Shown piece by piece: positions 16,474-24,920 of a stretch of DNA of 64,000 nucleotides. The notes under the pieces are model-generated. The model searched no databases. It had not been told where the DNA came from and saw only the letters and a list, made by a program, of their open reading frames with translations. The position numbers and the translations under genes are program-made. The DNA is from Labrys sp. KNU-23 (lineage in GTDB: Bacteria > Pseudomonadota > Alphaproteobacteria > Rhizobiales > Labraceae). Location: NCBI RefSeq assembly GCF_008330945.1, contig NZ_CP043489.1:4661501-4725500 (forward strand), given 5' to 3'. Positions within the stretch are counted from its first letter, which is position 1, and the number at the start of each line of letters is the position of its first letter.

Positions 16474-17589
16474 TCAGTGGTGCTGGCCGGCGAAGCGGGC
16501 GCGCGGGTCATCCGGCATGACCACCTCGCCGTGAAGGTCCGGGCGGTAGGGGCGGGCGCTTGCGGGCAGCATCCGGCGCACGAAATATTCCGGGTCCTGC
16601 ATCTGGCGGCGCAAGGCCGGGATGATTTCGCGATAGGCCTCGATCGTGCTGCGATAGGGCGTGGGCGTGTCGGCGAGCATGGCCTTATGCAGTTCCGGCA
16701 GCGCGTGGTAGGGCACCATCGGGAACATGTGGTGCTCGACGTGATAGTTCATGTTCCAATACACGAAGCGAAAGAACGGGTTCATGTAGATGGTGCGCGA
16801 ATTGAGGCGATGGTCGAGTACGTTCTCGGCCAGGCCCGCATGCTGCGTCAGCCCGAAATAGAGGGTCAGCCAACCGCCATACATGGTGGGCAGCACACCC
16901 ACGAACATCATCGGCAGCCAGGATTGCAGCGCCAGCGACAGCGCGAGGGTAGCGGCGTGGATGGCCAGCCAGAGGCGGGCGACCAGATAGACCTTGCCGC
17001 GTTCCATCTCCGGTACGAAGGTTTCTTCCTCCTCACTGAGCCGGCCGGTGGCATGCAGAACGAGGCTTTTGAGGGCAGCCCAGGTCGAGGCGATCGCGAA
17101 GACGTTGGAGAGGAGGCGCAGCATCGCCGGCGGCCGCATGGCGGCGATCTCCGGATCGCGGCCGACGATGATGGTATCGGTGTGGTGACGGGTATGGCTC
17201 CAGCGCCATATCGTCGGCTCGCGCATGATCATGAAGCAAGCGATGTGATAGACGACGTCGTTCATCCAGCGCGTACGGAAAGCAGTGCCGTGCCCGCATT
17301 CGTGCCAGCGCGAGTCCGAGGCCGAACCATAGAGAATGCCATAGAGCGCAAAGAACGGCACGCACCACCAGCTTCCCCACAGCAATCCCGCGCACAGGCC
17401 ACTCAGCAACAGCCCGACAAGCCAGAGGGCGGTATCGCGGATCGCCGGAGCGTCCTTGCGTTGCATGAGTTCCTTCATGCGCTTGCGGGGGATATCGCAC
17501 CGGTACCACTCGGCGGCGGCAAGTCCGCTCTCGACGGCGGCCTGGGCATCGCGCCCGATCAGACTGTAGTCGCGCCGGGTCGGCATCAT
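16474..17589 (-). CDS. Desaturase-fold di-iron oxygenase (MocD-like)
   Basis: A 371-residue integral membrane protein of the fatty acid desaturase/hydroxylase superfamily. It carries three histidine boxes: HECGH (residues 96-100), HTRHH (132-136) and HVEHH in the C-terminal third. Hydrophobic hairpins lie at about 53-90 and 205-245. With the adjacent Rieske protein and reductase it matches the MocD/MocE/MocF trio. In rhizobia that trio is linked to converting 3-O-methyl-scyllo-inosamine to scyllo-inosamine. A different O- or N-alkylated substrate, or a lipid, remains possible. It is the first gene of its leftward operon and is divergent from a LacI-family regulator. Confidence 0.88.
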   Translation of the reverse strand: MMPTRRDYSLIGRDAQAAVESGLAAAEWYRCDIPRKRMKELMQRKDAPAIRDTALWLVGLLLSGLCAGLLWGSWWCVPFFALYGILYGSASDSRWHECGHGTAFRTRWMNDVVYHIACFMIMREPTIWRWSHTRHHTDTIIVGRDPEIAAMRPPAMLRLLSNVFAIASTWAALKSLVLHATGRLSEEEETFVPEMERGKVYLVARLWLAIHAATLALSLALQSWLPMMFVGVLPTMYGGWLTLYFGLTQHAGLAENVLDHRLNSRTIYMNPFFRFVYWNMNYHVEHHMFPMVPYHALPELHKAMLADTPTPYRSTIEAYREIIPALRRQMQDPEYFVRRMLPASARPYRPDLHGEVVMPDDPRARFAGQHH

Positions 17590-17762
17590 TGCGGGGCTCC
17601 CTGGTCAAGCCCGGTTCTGATCGGGCCTCATCGTTGGTGTCGATGCTATGTCGCGCCGGTGCGGGGCTCAATGGGCGGTTGACAGTTTCTATCAAAATAC
17701 GTCAAAACAACTATCATCATGATGTAATTCCATCATAAGACTGTCATCGTTCAGAGACCGCC
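17590..17762. promoter_or_regulatory. Divergent control region between oxygenase operon and LacI regulator
   Basis: The region becomes AT-rich near the regulator. It contains TTGACA (17679-17684), the palindrome CATCATGATG (17715-17724) and an inverted pair TGACAGT (17680-17686) / ACTGTCA (17740-17746). These are plausible promoter and operator parts for both directions. None can be assigned to a protein by sequence alone. Confidence 0.4.
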
Positions 17763-18788
17763 ATGGCCAGGCCTACGATCCAGGATGTCGCGAGGGAGGC
17801 AGGCGTCAGCCCCGCCACCGTCGACCGCGTGCTGAATGGCAGGCTTCCGGTCCGGCCGGAAACGGCCCGGCGTGTGGCCGAGGCTGCCAAGACGCTCGGC
17901 TACTATGCGGCCGGGCTGATCCAGCAGCGCCTCGATCGCGATACGCCGCATCTGCGCCTGGGTTTCCTGCTGCTCAAATCCGCGTCGCCGTTCTACAGCC
18001 TGTTGGCCCAATCCATTGCGGAGGCGGCTGCCTCGCTACCCGGCTTTCGCATCTCGGCCCTCATCGAGCACCACGGCGATACCTCGCCGGCCGTGGTGGC
18101 CGAGCGGATGCATAGTCTTGGCGAGCGGTGCCAGGCCCTGGCGGTCGTATCGGTGGACCATCCGCTGATTACCGTAGCGGTTGCTGAACTGAAGGCCCGT
18201 AATGTGCCCGTCTTCGCATTGCTGTCCGATTTCGCTGCCGAGCATCGGGCTGCTTATGTCGGACTCGACAACCGCAAGGCGGGGCGCACGGCCGGCTGGC
18301 TGATCGCGCGGACGGCGCGCCGGCCCGGCAAGGTCGGCATCATTCTCGGCAGCCATCGCTTCCATGGCCATGAACTCAGGGAAATCGGGCTGCGCAGCTA
18401 TTTCCGGGAACACGCCCCCGATTTCGAGGTGCTGGACAGCCGTGTCAATCTGGAGGAATCGAGCATAGCCCATGAGGCGACGTTCGGCCTCATCCGGCGC
18501 CATCGGGATCTGGCCGGGCTCTATGTGGCGGGTGGCGGCATGGAGGGCGTGATCGCCGCCTTGCGCGAGGAAAAAACGGAAGGGCTGGTGGCTGTCTGCC
18601 CGGAACTGACGCCGGATTCGCGCCTCGCCTTGAGCGAAGAGGTGATCTCCTTCGTCATCGCGACACCGCTGCCGCAACTGCCGGCGGAACTCATCCGGGT
18701 CATGGCGCAGGCATGCCTCACCGGCGGCGTGGATGGAACCGGCCAGATTTTCCTGCCCTTCAATCTCTATCTTCCCGAAAATATCTAA
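17763..18788 (+). CDS. LacI-family transcriptional regulator (cyclitol/rhizopine-type cluster)
   Basis: A 341-residue LacI/GalR protein. The HTH IQDVAREAGVSPATVDRVLN starts at residue 5, and the sensor domain begins near residue 60 (LRLGFLLLKSASPFYSLLAQ). The ATVDRVLN variant is typical of regulators tied to ribose/inositol-type (CUT2) importers, such as the one downstream. It lies between the leftward oxygenase operon and the rightward TIM-barrel and transporter genes, so it may control both. The ligand is presumably the transported sugar or cyclitol. Confidence 0.88.
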   Translation: MARPTIQDVAREAGVSPATVDRVLNGRLPVRPETARRVAEAAKTLGYYAAGLIQQRLDRDTPHLRLGFLLLKSASPFYSLLAQSIAEAAASLPGFRISALIEHHGDTSPAVVAERMHSLGERCQALAVVSVDHPLITVAVAELKARNVPVFALLSDFAAEHRAAYVGLDNRKAGRTAGWLIARTARRPGKVGIILGSHRFHGHELREIGLRSYFREHAPDFEVLDSRVNLEESSIAHEATFGLIRRHRDLAGLYVAGGGMEGVIAALREEKTEGLVAVCPELTPDSRLALSEEVISFVIATPLPQLPAELIRVMAQACLTGGVDGTGQIFLPFNLYLPENI

Positions 18789-19073
18789 AACGTTTGATGC
18801 TTGCTTGATCCTGCAAAGTGTCGCCGGGGACGTTGCCGAGTTTTGCCAGCAAGGCGCGCGATATCTCCGGCCTGGTCGTGCCCACGCGCGGCCGAGCGCG
18901 CGAATGAAATGCGCACTTGACAGGGCAGTGCAAAAATAGAATATTAATTCCAATTAAGATCAAAAACGGTCCAATCATTCTATTTTGATGACAGGCACCG
19001 GAAAGTGCATGGCGTTGGAAACCAGCGCCTGCAAGGTTGGAAATCGGGCATTCGCGCCTGCAAGGAGTGTTTC
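18789..19073 (+). promoter_or_regulatory. Spacer with AT-rich stretch before IolI-like gene
   Basis: About 285 bases without a gene. The segment 18937-18990 is AT-rich and the likeliest place for a promoter of the TIM-barrel gene. No clear -10/-35 pair or LacI palindrome stands out. Confidence 0.35.
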
Positions 19074-19904
19074 ATGGCAAGCGGAGCCGAACCCTTCGCT
19101 CTCAATCATATGACCGCACCGAAGCTGCGGCCTGCTGAATTTTTCGCGCTCGCGCGCAATCTGGGCATCATCGAGGTCGAGATCCGCAACGATCTCGCCG
19201 GCAACGCCATTCTCGATGGGTCATCGGCGGCCTCGGTAAGGGACGAGGCGCAGCGAGCCGGCGTCGGGATCTTGTCGATCAATGCCTTGCAACGCTTCAA
19301 CGAGTGGACCGCGGCGCGGGCATCGGAAGCGGAAGAACTCGCCGATTATGCGGCCGGGGCGGGCGCCAGGGCGCTCGTGCTGGTGCCGCGCAATGACGGC
19401 GACGGGCGCGACGATGGTGAGAGACTTCCCAATTTGATCGAGGCATTACAGGGGCTCAAGCCGATCCTGTCGGATCGCGGGCTGATCGGTCTGGTCGAGC
19501 CTCTCGGTTTTGAAGTCTGCTCCTTGCGCCTGAAGTCGGAAGCCGTGGCTGGCATCGATGCCGTCGATGGTGCGCAGACCTTCAAACTGGTGCATGATAC
19601 GTTCCATCATCATCTCGCGGGCGAGGCGGCCTTGTTCCCGAACCGCACAGGGCTGGTCCATATCTCCGGCGTGGACGATGCATCCGTGTCGGTGCCGGAT
19701 ATGCGGGACAGCCATCGCGGCCTTGTCGGAGCGAATGACCGTCTGGGCAACATCGCCCAGATCAAGGCGTTGCGCGCCGGTGGCTATGCCGGTGCACTCT
19801 CCTTCGAGCCCTTCGCCGAAAGCATACAGAAAATGGACGCCAGGCAGATCCAGGATCGCCTTGCCGCGAGCATGGCTTTGATTGCGACACGGCTGGCGTC
19901 CTAA
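19074..19904 (+). CDS. TIM-barrel isomerase, 2-keto-myo-inositol isomerase (IolI)-like
   Basis: A 276-residue xylose-isomerase-like TIM-barrel protein. The ATG at 19074 follows AAGGAG by 6 bases. The start FALNHMTAPKLRPAEFFALA and LSINALQRFNEWTA are typical of IolI-like proteins. Likely metal ligands form the E-D-H-E set: VEPLGF, HDTFHHH, VHISGV and SFEPF. IolI interconverts inososes (2-keto-myo-inositol and 1-keto-D-chiro-inositol), and the related MocC belongs to rhizopine use. It sits directly before an inositol/rhizopine-type ABC importer. The assignment to inositol derivatives is an inference from family and context. Confidence 0.8.
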   Translation: MASGAEPFALNHMTAPKLRPAEFFALARNLGIIEVEIRNDLAGNAILDGSSAASVRDEAQRAGVGILSINALQRFNEWTAARASEAEELADYAAGAGARALVLVPRNDGDGRDDGERLPNLIEALQGLKPILSDRGLIGLVEPLGFEVCSLRLKSEAVAGIDAVDGAQTFKLVHDTFHHHLAGEAALFPNRTGLVHISGVDDASVSVPDMRDSHRGLVGANDRLGNIAQIKALRAGGYAGALSFEPFAESIQKMDARQIQDRLAASMALIATRLAS

Positions 19905-19906
19905 TG

Positions 19907-19996
19907 TAAAGCACGTTCGAAGGTGAACGTTTATTTGCTTTAAGCTTTTGTTTCTACGGGGTTTTGCGATTTCGGATAATGCCGGAAAGTCGCAAG
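19907..19996 (-). repeat. Dispersed ~100-bp palindromic repeat, copy B (diverged)
   Basis: In reverse orientation it aligns with the other copies: a GCGACTTTCCGG...AATCGCAAAAC segment, a central AACAAAAGCTTAAAGCAAA, and a terminal inverted pair around AACGTTCACC. It is more AT-rich and diverged than copies A, C, D and E. It lies between the IolI-like gene and the binding-protein gene. Confidence 0.55.
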
Positions 19997-20084
19997 AATG
20001 CTCAAACGAACCACCAATTCCCCGCAAGGGGATTATCCGGAAAATGACGGGTGCTGCCGGACATCCGACCAGGGAGGAGACACG

Positions 20085-21011
20085 ATGAAACGGACCCTTT
20101 TTGCCCTTGCCGCAACGGCCCTGCTGTGCGGCACGGCCTATGCCGAAAACATCGGCGTCAGCATGGCCAAGTTCGACGACAACTTCCTCACCGTGCTGCG
20201 CAACGGCATGACCGACTACGCCAAGACCAAGTCCGGCGTGAACCTCCAGATCGAGGACGGCCAGAACGACGTCAACAAGCAGCTCAGCCAGATCCAGAAC
20301 TTCATCGCCCAGAAGGTCGACGCCATCATCGTCAACCCTGTAGACACCGACGCCACCCCGCAGATGACCAAGCTCGCCACCGATGCCGGCATCCCGCTCG
20401 TCTATGTCAACCGCATGCCCTCCGAAGAGAAGCTGCCCGCGAAGGTTGCCTTCGTCGGTTCGAACGAGGTTGATTCCGGCACGCTCGAAACCAAGGAGAT
20501 CTGCAAGCTCCTCGGTGGCAAGGGCGACATCGTGGTGATCATGGGCGAATTGTCGAACCAGGCCGCCCGCCAGCGCACGCAGGACGTCGAGGACGTGATC
20601 GCCAAGGAGCCCTGCACGGGCATGAAGATCCTGCAGAAGCAGACGGCCAACTGGGACCGCACCCAAGCGATCGACCTGATGACCAACTGGCTGACCTCCG
20701 GCATCAAGCCGGCCGCCGTGATCTCCAACAATGACGAAATGGCGATCGGCGCCATCCAGGCCCTCAAGCAGGCTGGCCTTGCCGGCGGCAAGACCCTTGT
20801 CGGCGGCGTGGATGCCACGCAGGACGGCCTCGGCGCCATGAAGGATGGCGACCTGCAGGTCACCGTGTTCCAGAACGCCGCCGGCCAGGGCCAGGGCGCC
20901 GTCGACACGGCCCTGAAGCTTGCCAAGGGCGAGAAGGTCGACGCCATGGTCTGGGTGCCCTTCGAACTGGTGACCCCGGCCAATATCGACAACTACCTCA
21001 AGAAGAACTGA
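20085..21011 (+). CDS. Periplasmic sugar-binding protein, inositol/rhizopine type (IbpA/MocB-like)
   Basis: A 308-residue type I periplasmic binding protein (ribose-binding fold). The ATG at 20085 follows GGGAGGAGA and gives the signal MKRTLFALAATALLCGTAYA. The sequence IGVSMAKFDDNFLTVLRNGM and AKVAFVGSNEVDSGTLET resembles IbpA of Caulobacter (myo-inositol) and MocB of rhizobia (rhizopine). It delivers ligand to the permease encoded at 22757. A hairpin after the stop is typical for raising binding-protein expression. The ligand is assigned to the cyclitol class, not to a specific compound. Confidence 0.85.
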   Translation: MKRTLFALAATALLCGTAYAENIGVSMAKFDDNFLTVLRNGMTDYAKTKSGVNLQIEDGQNDVNKQLSQIQNFIAQKVDAIIVNPVDTDATPQMTKLATDAGIPLVYVNRMPSEEKLPAKVAFVGSNEVDSGTLETKEICKLLGGKGDIVVIMGELSNQAARQRTQDVEDVIAKEPCTGMKILQKQTANWDRTQAIDLMTNWLTSGIKPAAVISNNDEMAIGAIQALKQAGLAGGKTLVGGVDATQDGLGAMKDGDLQVTVFQNAAGQGQGAVDTALKLAKGEKVDAMVWVPFELVTPANIDNYLKKN

Positions 21012-21027
21012 TCGAACTGCGCATAGC

Positions 21028-21049
21028 CCTCCGGCTCAAGGGCCGGAGG
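21028..21049 (+). promoter_or_regulatory. Stem-loop after binding-protein gene
   Basis: CCTCCGGC (21028-21035) pairs perfectly with GCCGGAGG (21042-21049), with a 6-base loop and no T run. It probably stabilises the upstream mRNA or attenuates read-through to the ATPase gene. Confidence 0.55.
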
Positions 21050-21149
21050 CGCTCACGATCTTCTCGCCAGACGCGGCAATGTCCGGACCCCGGTTCCGGA
21101 CCGATGAAACACGTCGCCAGCTCGGGCACCGGCATGAGGGAGAACAAGG

Positions 21150-22679
21150 ATGGCTGTAGTGCAATCGGCGGCGCCAAGCCGCGGTACCACGGACTCTGCC
21201 TATCTCATCGAGGTGGAAGGCGTGCGCAAGGGCTTTCCCGGCGTGCTCGCGCTCGACAATGTCTCCTTCAAGCTGCGCCCCGGCACGGTGCATGCCCTGA
21301 TGGGCGAGAACGGGGCCGGCAAGTCGACGCTGATGAAGATCATTGCCGGCGTCTATCAGCGCGACGGCGGCGTGATGAAGCTGCGCGGGCAGGAGGTCAA
21401 TTTCTCCGGGCCTCTCGACGCGCTCCAGAGAGGCGTCGCCATGATCCATCAGGAGCTGAACCTGATGCAGTTCATGACCGTGGCCGAGAATGTCTGGATC
21501 CGGCGCGAGCCGCTGACCCGCCTTGGCTTCGTCGACCACGGCGAGCTCAACCGCCGCACCGCCAAGCTGTTCGAGCAGCTCAAGATCAAGATCGACCCCA
21601 CCGTGCCCGTCGGCTCGCTGTCGGTGGCCAACCGCCAGATGGTCGAGATCGCCAAGGCGGTGTCCTATGATTCAGACGTGCTGATCATGGATGAGCCGAC
21701 TTCGGCCCTGACCGAGACGGAAGTCGCGCATCTGTTCGAGATCATCCACGACCTCAAGGCCCAGGGTAAGGGCATCGTCTACATCACGCACAAGATGAAC
21801 GAGCTTTTCGAGATTGCCGACGAAGTCTCGATCTTCCGGGACGGCAAATATATCGGCACCGACCTTGCCGCCAATCTCACACGCGACGAGATCATCCGCC
21901 GCATGGTCGGTCGCGAGATCACCCAGATGTTCCCCAAGGAGACGGTGCCGATCGGCGACGTCGTACTGTCGGTCAAGAACCTGACGCTCGACGGCGTCTT
22001 CCGCGATATCTCCTTCGACCTGCGTGCCGGCGAGATCCTCGGTTTCGCCGGACTGGTCGGGGCAGGGCGCTCCAACGTGGCGGAGACCCTGTTCGGCGTG
22101 ACGCCGGCCTCCTCCGGCTCGATCGAGGTCTTCGGCAAGCCTGTCTCCATCTCCTCACCCGCAGTGGCGATGCGCCAGGGCATGGCGTTCCTCACCGAAG
22201 ACCGCAAGGACACCGGTTGCTTCCTTATCCTCGATATCCTCGAGAACATGCAGATGGCGGTGCTGACGCAGCGCTACGTCAAGGCCGGCTTCGTCGCCTC
22301 GGGCGAGGCGACGCCGGCTTGCGCCGAGATGAGCGCGGCGTTGCGCGTCAAGACGCCGAACCTGCATGAGCGCATCGAGAACCTATCCGGCGGCAACCAG
22401 CAGAAGGTGCTGATCGGCCGCTGGCTCCTGACCAAGCCGAGGATACTCATCCTCGACGAGCCGACGCGCGGTATCGACGTCGGTGCCAAGGCCGAAATCC
22501 ACCGCCTGATCAGCAAGCTGGCGGGCGAGGGCGTGGCGGTGATCATGATCTCCTCGGAACTGCCCGAGGTGCTGGGCATGAGCGACCGCATCCTCGTCAT
22601 GCATGCCGGCCATGCCACCGGCATCCTCGACCGTGCCGAGGCGGACCAGGTCAAGATCATGGAACTGGCCGCGCGCTGA
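21150..22679 (+). CDS. Sugar ABC transporter ATPase with two ABC domains (CUT2 class)
   Basis: A 509-residue fused ATPase of the RbsA/IatA class. Domain 1 has Walker A GENGAGKST, SVANRQMVEIAKAVS in place of the classical signature, and Walker B VLIMDEPTSALTETE. Domain 2 (about 275-505) has GLVGAGRSN in the Walker A place, ENLSGGNQQKVLIGRWL and ILILDEPTRGIDVGAK. The degenerate second Walker A is normal for CUT2 ATPases. It powers the permease that follows (77 bases downstream) and works with the binding protein upstream. Confidence 0.92.
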   Translation: MAVVQSAAPSRGTTDSAYLIEVEGVRKGFPGVLALDNVSFKLRPGTVHALMGENGAGKSTLMKIIAGVYQRDGGVMKLRGQEVNFSGPLDALQRGVAMIHQELNLMQFMTVAENVWIRREPLTRLGFVDHGELNRRTAKLFEQLKIKIDPTVPVGSLSVANRQMVEIAKAVSYDSDVLIMDEPTSALTETEVAHLFEIIHDLKAQGKGIVYITHKMNELFEIADEVSIFRDGKYIGTDLAANLTRDEIIRRMVGREITQMFPKETVPIGDVVLSVKNLTLDGVFRDISFDLRAGEILGFAGLVGAGRSNVAETLFGVTPASSGSIEVFGKPVSISSPAVAMRQGMAFLTEDRKDTGCFLILDILENMQMAVLTQRYVKAGFVASGEATPACAEMSAALRVKTPNLHERIENLSGGNQQKVLIGRWLLTKPRILILDEPTRGIDVGAKAEIHRLISKLAGEGVAVIMISSELPEVLGMSDRILVMHAGHATGILDRAEADQVKIMELAAR

Positions 22680-22756
22680 GGCGCGAGGCCCTGGAATTGG
22701 AAGACCCCCCGACACGGCGCGCCGTGAGGCGCTTAGCGATAGAATTGGAGGATCCC

Positions 22757-23803
22757 ATGTCCGCGAATGAGGCTGCCGGCAAATCGCCGCAGATATCCAG
22801 CGTCAAGCCGCATCGCCGGCTGCCGCAGGAACTGAGCATCCTGGCGGTTCTCGCCGTCATCGTGGCAATATTCGAGCTCATCGGCTGGCCGCTGAAGAGC
22901 CAGAGCTTCTTCTTCAATGCCGGTCGCCTGAGCATCATCTTCCTGCAGGTGGCGGTGATCGGCATCATCGCGGTGGGCGTGGCGCAGACCATCATCACCA
23001 GCGGCGTCGACCTGTCCTCCGGCTCCGTGGTGGGTGCCACCGCCATGATCGCCGCCTCGCTCGCGCAGGTGAGCACGGCCCGCTCCGTGGTCTATCCCCA
23101 CCTCACCGACCTGCCCTTCATCATTCCCGTGCTGGCGGGCCTGGCGACGGGGCTGATCGCCGGCGTCATCAACGGCGCGCTGATCGCCTACGCCAATGTG
23201 CCGCCCTTCATCGCCACGCTCGGCATGATGGTCTCGGCGCGCGGCTTCGCTACCTGGTACACCAATGGCCAGCCTGTGAGCACCTTCACGCCTTCCTTCC
23301 GCGTCATCGGTTCGCCCGTGGAGCTCTTCGGCTTCTCGATCGACGTGCCGACGGTGATCTTCCTGGTGGTGGCGCTGATCTTCCATATCGCCATGTGCTA
23401 CACGCGCTACGGCAAGTTCACCTATGCCATCGGCTCGAACATGCAAGCCGCCCGCGTTTCGGGCATCGACGTGAAGTGGCACCTGGTCAAGGTCTACGGC
23501 TTCGCTGGCCTGCTTTCGGGTCTGGCCGGCGTGGTGCAGATCGCTCGTGCCGGCTCCGGCCAGGCCGGCGCAGGCCTCGGCTACGAGCTGCAGGCCATCG
23601 CGGCGGTGGTGATCGGCGGCACCTCGCTCTCCGGCGGCGTGGGACGCATCACCTCCACGGTGATCGGCCTCCTCATTCTCTCGGTGGTGACCTCGGGCTT
23701 CACCTTCCTGGGCGTTCCGGCCTCCCTGCAGCAGATCGTGCTCGGTGCCATCATCGTGGGTGCCGTGGTGATCGACCAGTATCGCCGGCGCCGGAAGGTC
23801 TGA
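22757..23803 (+). CDS. Sugar ABC transporter permease, inositol/ribose type
   Basis: A 348-residue inner-membrane protein of the RbsC/IatP class with about 8-10 helices. The ATG at 22757 has TTGGAGGAT upstream. Typical blocks are GVAQTIITSGVDLSSGSVVG, PPFIATLGMMVSARGFATWY, YAIGSNMQAARVSGIDV and AIAAVVIGGTSLSGGVGRI. It forms a homodimeric channel energised by the fused ATPase. It is the last gene of this unit and is followed by a terminator-like hairpin. Confidence 0.9.
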   Translation: MSANEAAGKSPQISSVKPHRRLPQELSILAVLAVIVAIFELIGWPLKSQSFFFNAGRLSIIFLQVAVIGIIAVGVAQTIITSGVDLSSGSVVGATAMIAASLAQVSTARSVVYPHLTDLPFIIPVLAGLATGLIAGVINGALIAYANVPPFIATLGMMVSARGFATWYTNGQPVSTFTPSFRVIGSPVELFGFSIDVPTVIFLVVALIFHIAMCYTRYGKFTYAIGSNMQAARVSGIDVKWHLVKVYGFAGLLSGLAGVVQIARAGSGQAGAGLGYELQAIAAVVIGGTSLSGGVGRITSTVIGLLILSVVTSGFTFLGVPASLQQIVLGAIIVGAVVIDQYRRRRKV

Positions 23804-23825
23804 GGCAAGCGTTGAAACGATCGGG

Positions 23826-23849
23826 CGGCCCGTTCGCGAGGACGGGCCG
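23826..23849 (+). terminator. Terminator-like hairpin after the cyclitol-type importer
   Basis: CGGCCCGT (23826-23833) pairs with ACGGGCCG (23842-23849), followed by TTGTCGTTTGT. It lies 23 bases after the permease stop. The remaining spacer to 24161 shows no gene. Confidence 0.65.
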
Positions 23850-24161
23850 TTGTCGTTTGTCCCATCGCATCACGGCCCGACAGGATGCCAACGATCGGTT
23901 GCAACCACACGTGCCCTCGCGAACAGTTCCATTGCCTCGTCGCTGGCTTACTATATGTAGTCGATCTCTGTAGCGATTGCCGACGGCCCGTCGGTCCAGT
24001 ACTTGTCCGGACGGGGCGTTCCGATAGCGCTGGGGCGGCACAGAAGATCGAATGACACCATGGTCCATGCGGGACGAATGTTCCCCTGGCCAAGAAATGA
24101 GGGGTGAGAGGTTCAACGCGTCCGGCTGTCGCTGGAGGGGTGTTGAGCCTGGCGAGACTTG

Positions 24162-24920
24162 ATGAGCAGCAACACCACGGTCTATCTCTTTCCGCATATC
24201 CTGAAATGCGCCGGCCTGAGTGTCAGGGATTATCTCCTGCACGATGTCCCTCCGCGCGGCTCTGCCGTGATCTATTCCAAGCCCGAACAACGGCCCTGGC
24301 TCGATCCGAAGACTCGTGTGCCTCAGGCTGATCGCGATGAAATCCGCATCCTGTTCGGGCATAGATTGCCGCGCGCCGCTGCGAGGGGCTTCGACGGCCG
24401 CATCATTCGCGAGGTCGGCCTGCTCAGGGAGCCGGTGTCGTTCTATGTCTCGCTCTACAATTTCCTGCAGAAGACGCCGGAGAGACATCGGATCGTGGGC
24501 ATGTCCTTCGAGCAATGGTATCCGACCAACAAGCACAACCGCATCAGCCGCTTCTATTTCAGGCATTATTTCGGCCTGTCTTCCCTGGGTATCCGCAGGA
24601 TGAGCCAACGGCAGCGGTTCGAATTCCTCTCCAGGCAGTTCGAGACGTTCTGGTTCGTCGGCGACTATCGCAACTGCGATGCGGTGATGGAGCAGATGAC
24701 CCAGGACATCGGCTGGAAATTCGAGAAACTGCCCCATGAGAATGCCGCGCCCACCAACGCACTGCGCAGCCAGGATATCAGCGAGGGCTTGCGTCAGAAG
24801 ATCCGGGAGGACAATGCCCTCGACCGCGCACTCTATGAGACCTGGGCCGAGCGCAAGTGGGGAGACAATCCGACGCTGGAGCGCGGCCAGGTTCTGAACA
24901 ATCGCTGGACCTGGCAGTAG
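24162..24920 (+). CDS. Sulfotransferase-family-like protein
   Basis: A 252-residue protein with no signal peptide. The N-terminal FPHILKCAGLSVRDYLLHD resembles the PAPS 5'-phosphosulfate loop of sulfotransferases (H-x-x-K-x-x-G-x-S). The segment FGHRLPRAA...VGLLREPVSFYVSLYNFL resembles the 3'-phosphate-binding strand and helix (R-x-P-x-x-x-x-x-S-x-Y-N) of the sulfotransferase_2 family. Such enzymes sulfate polysaccharides or small molecules. It is isolated, with no PAPS synthesis genes or glycan locus nearby, so the acceptor is unknown. The assignment is by motif pattern only. Confidence 0.6.
   Translation: MSSNTTVYLFPHILKCAGLSVRDYLLHDVPPRGSAVIYSKPEQRPWLDPKTRVPQADRDEIRILFGHRLPRAAARGFDGRIIREVGLLREPVSFYVSLYNFLQKTPERHRIVGMSFEQWYPTNKHNRISRFYFRHYFGLSSLGIRRMSQRQRFEFLSRQFETFWFVGDYRNCDAVMEQMTQDIGWKFEKLPHENAAPTNALRSQDISEGLRQKIREDNALDRALYETWAERKWGDNPTLERGQVLNNRWTWQ

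Noticed and set aside
14033..23803. Direct naming of the cluster as rhizopine catabolism (moc genes)
   Set aside because: The resemblance is real for MocD, MocE and the binding protein, but MocA/MocC/MocR are not all present and the substrate cannot be proven, so gene symbols were withheld.
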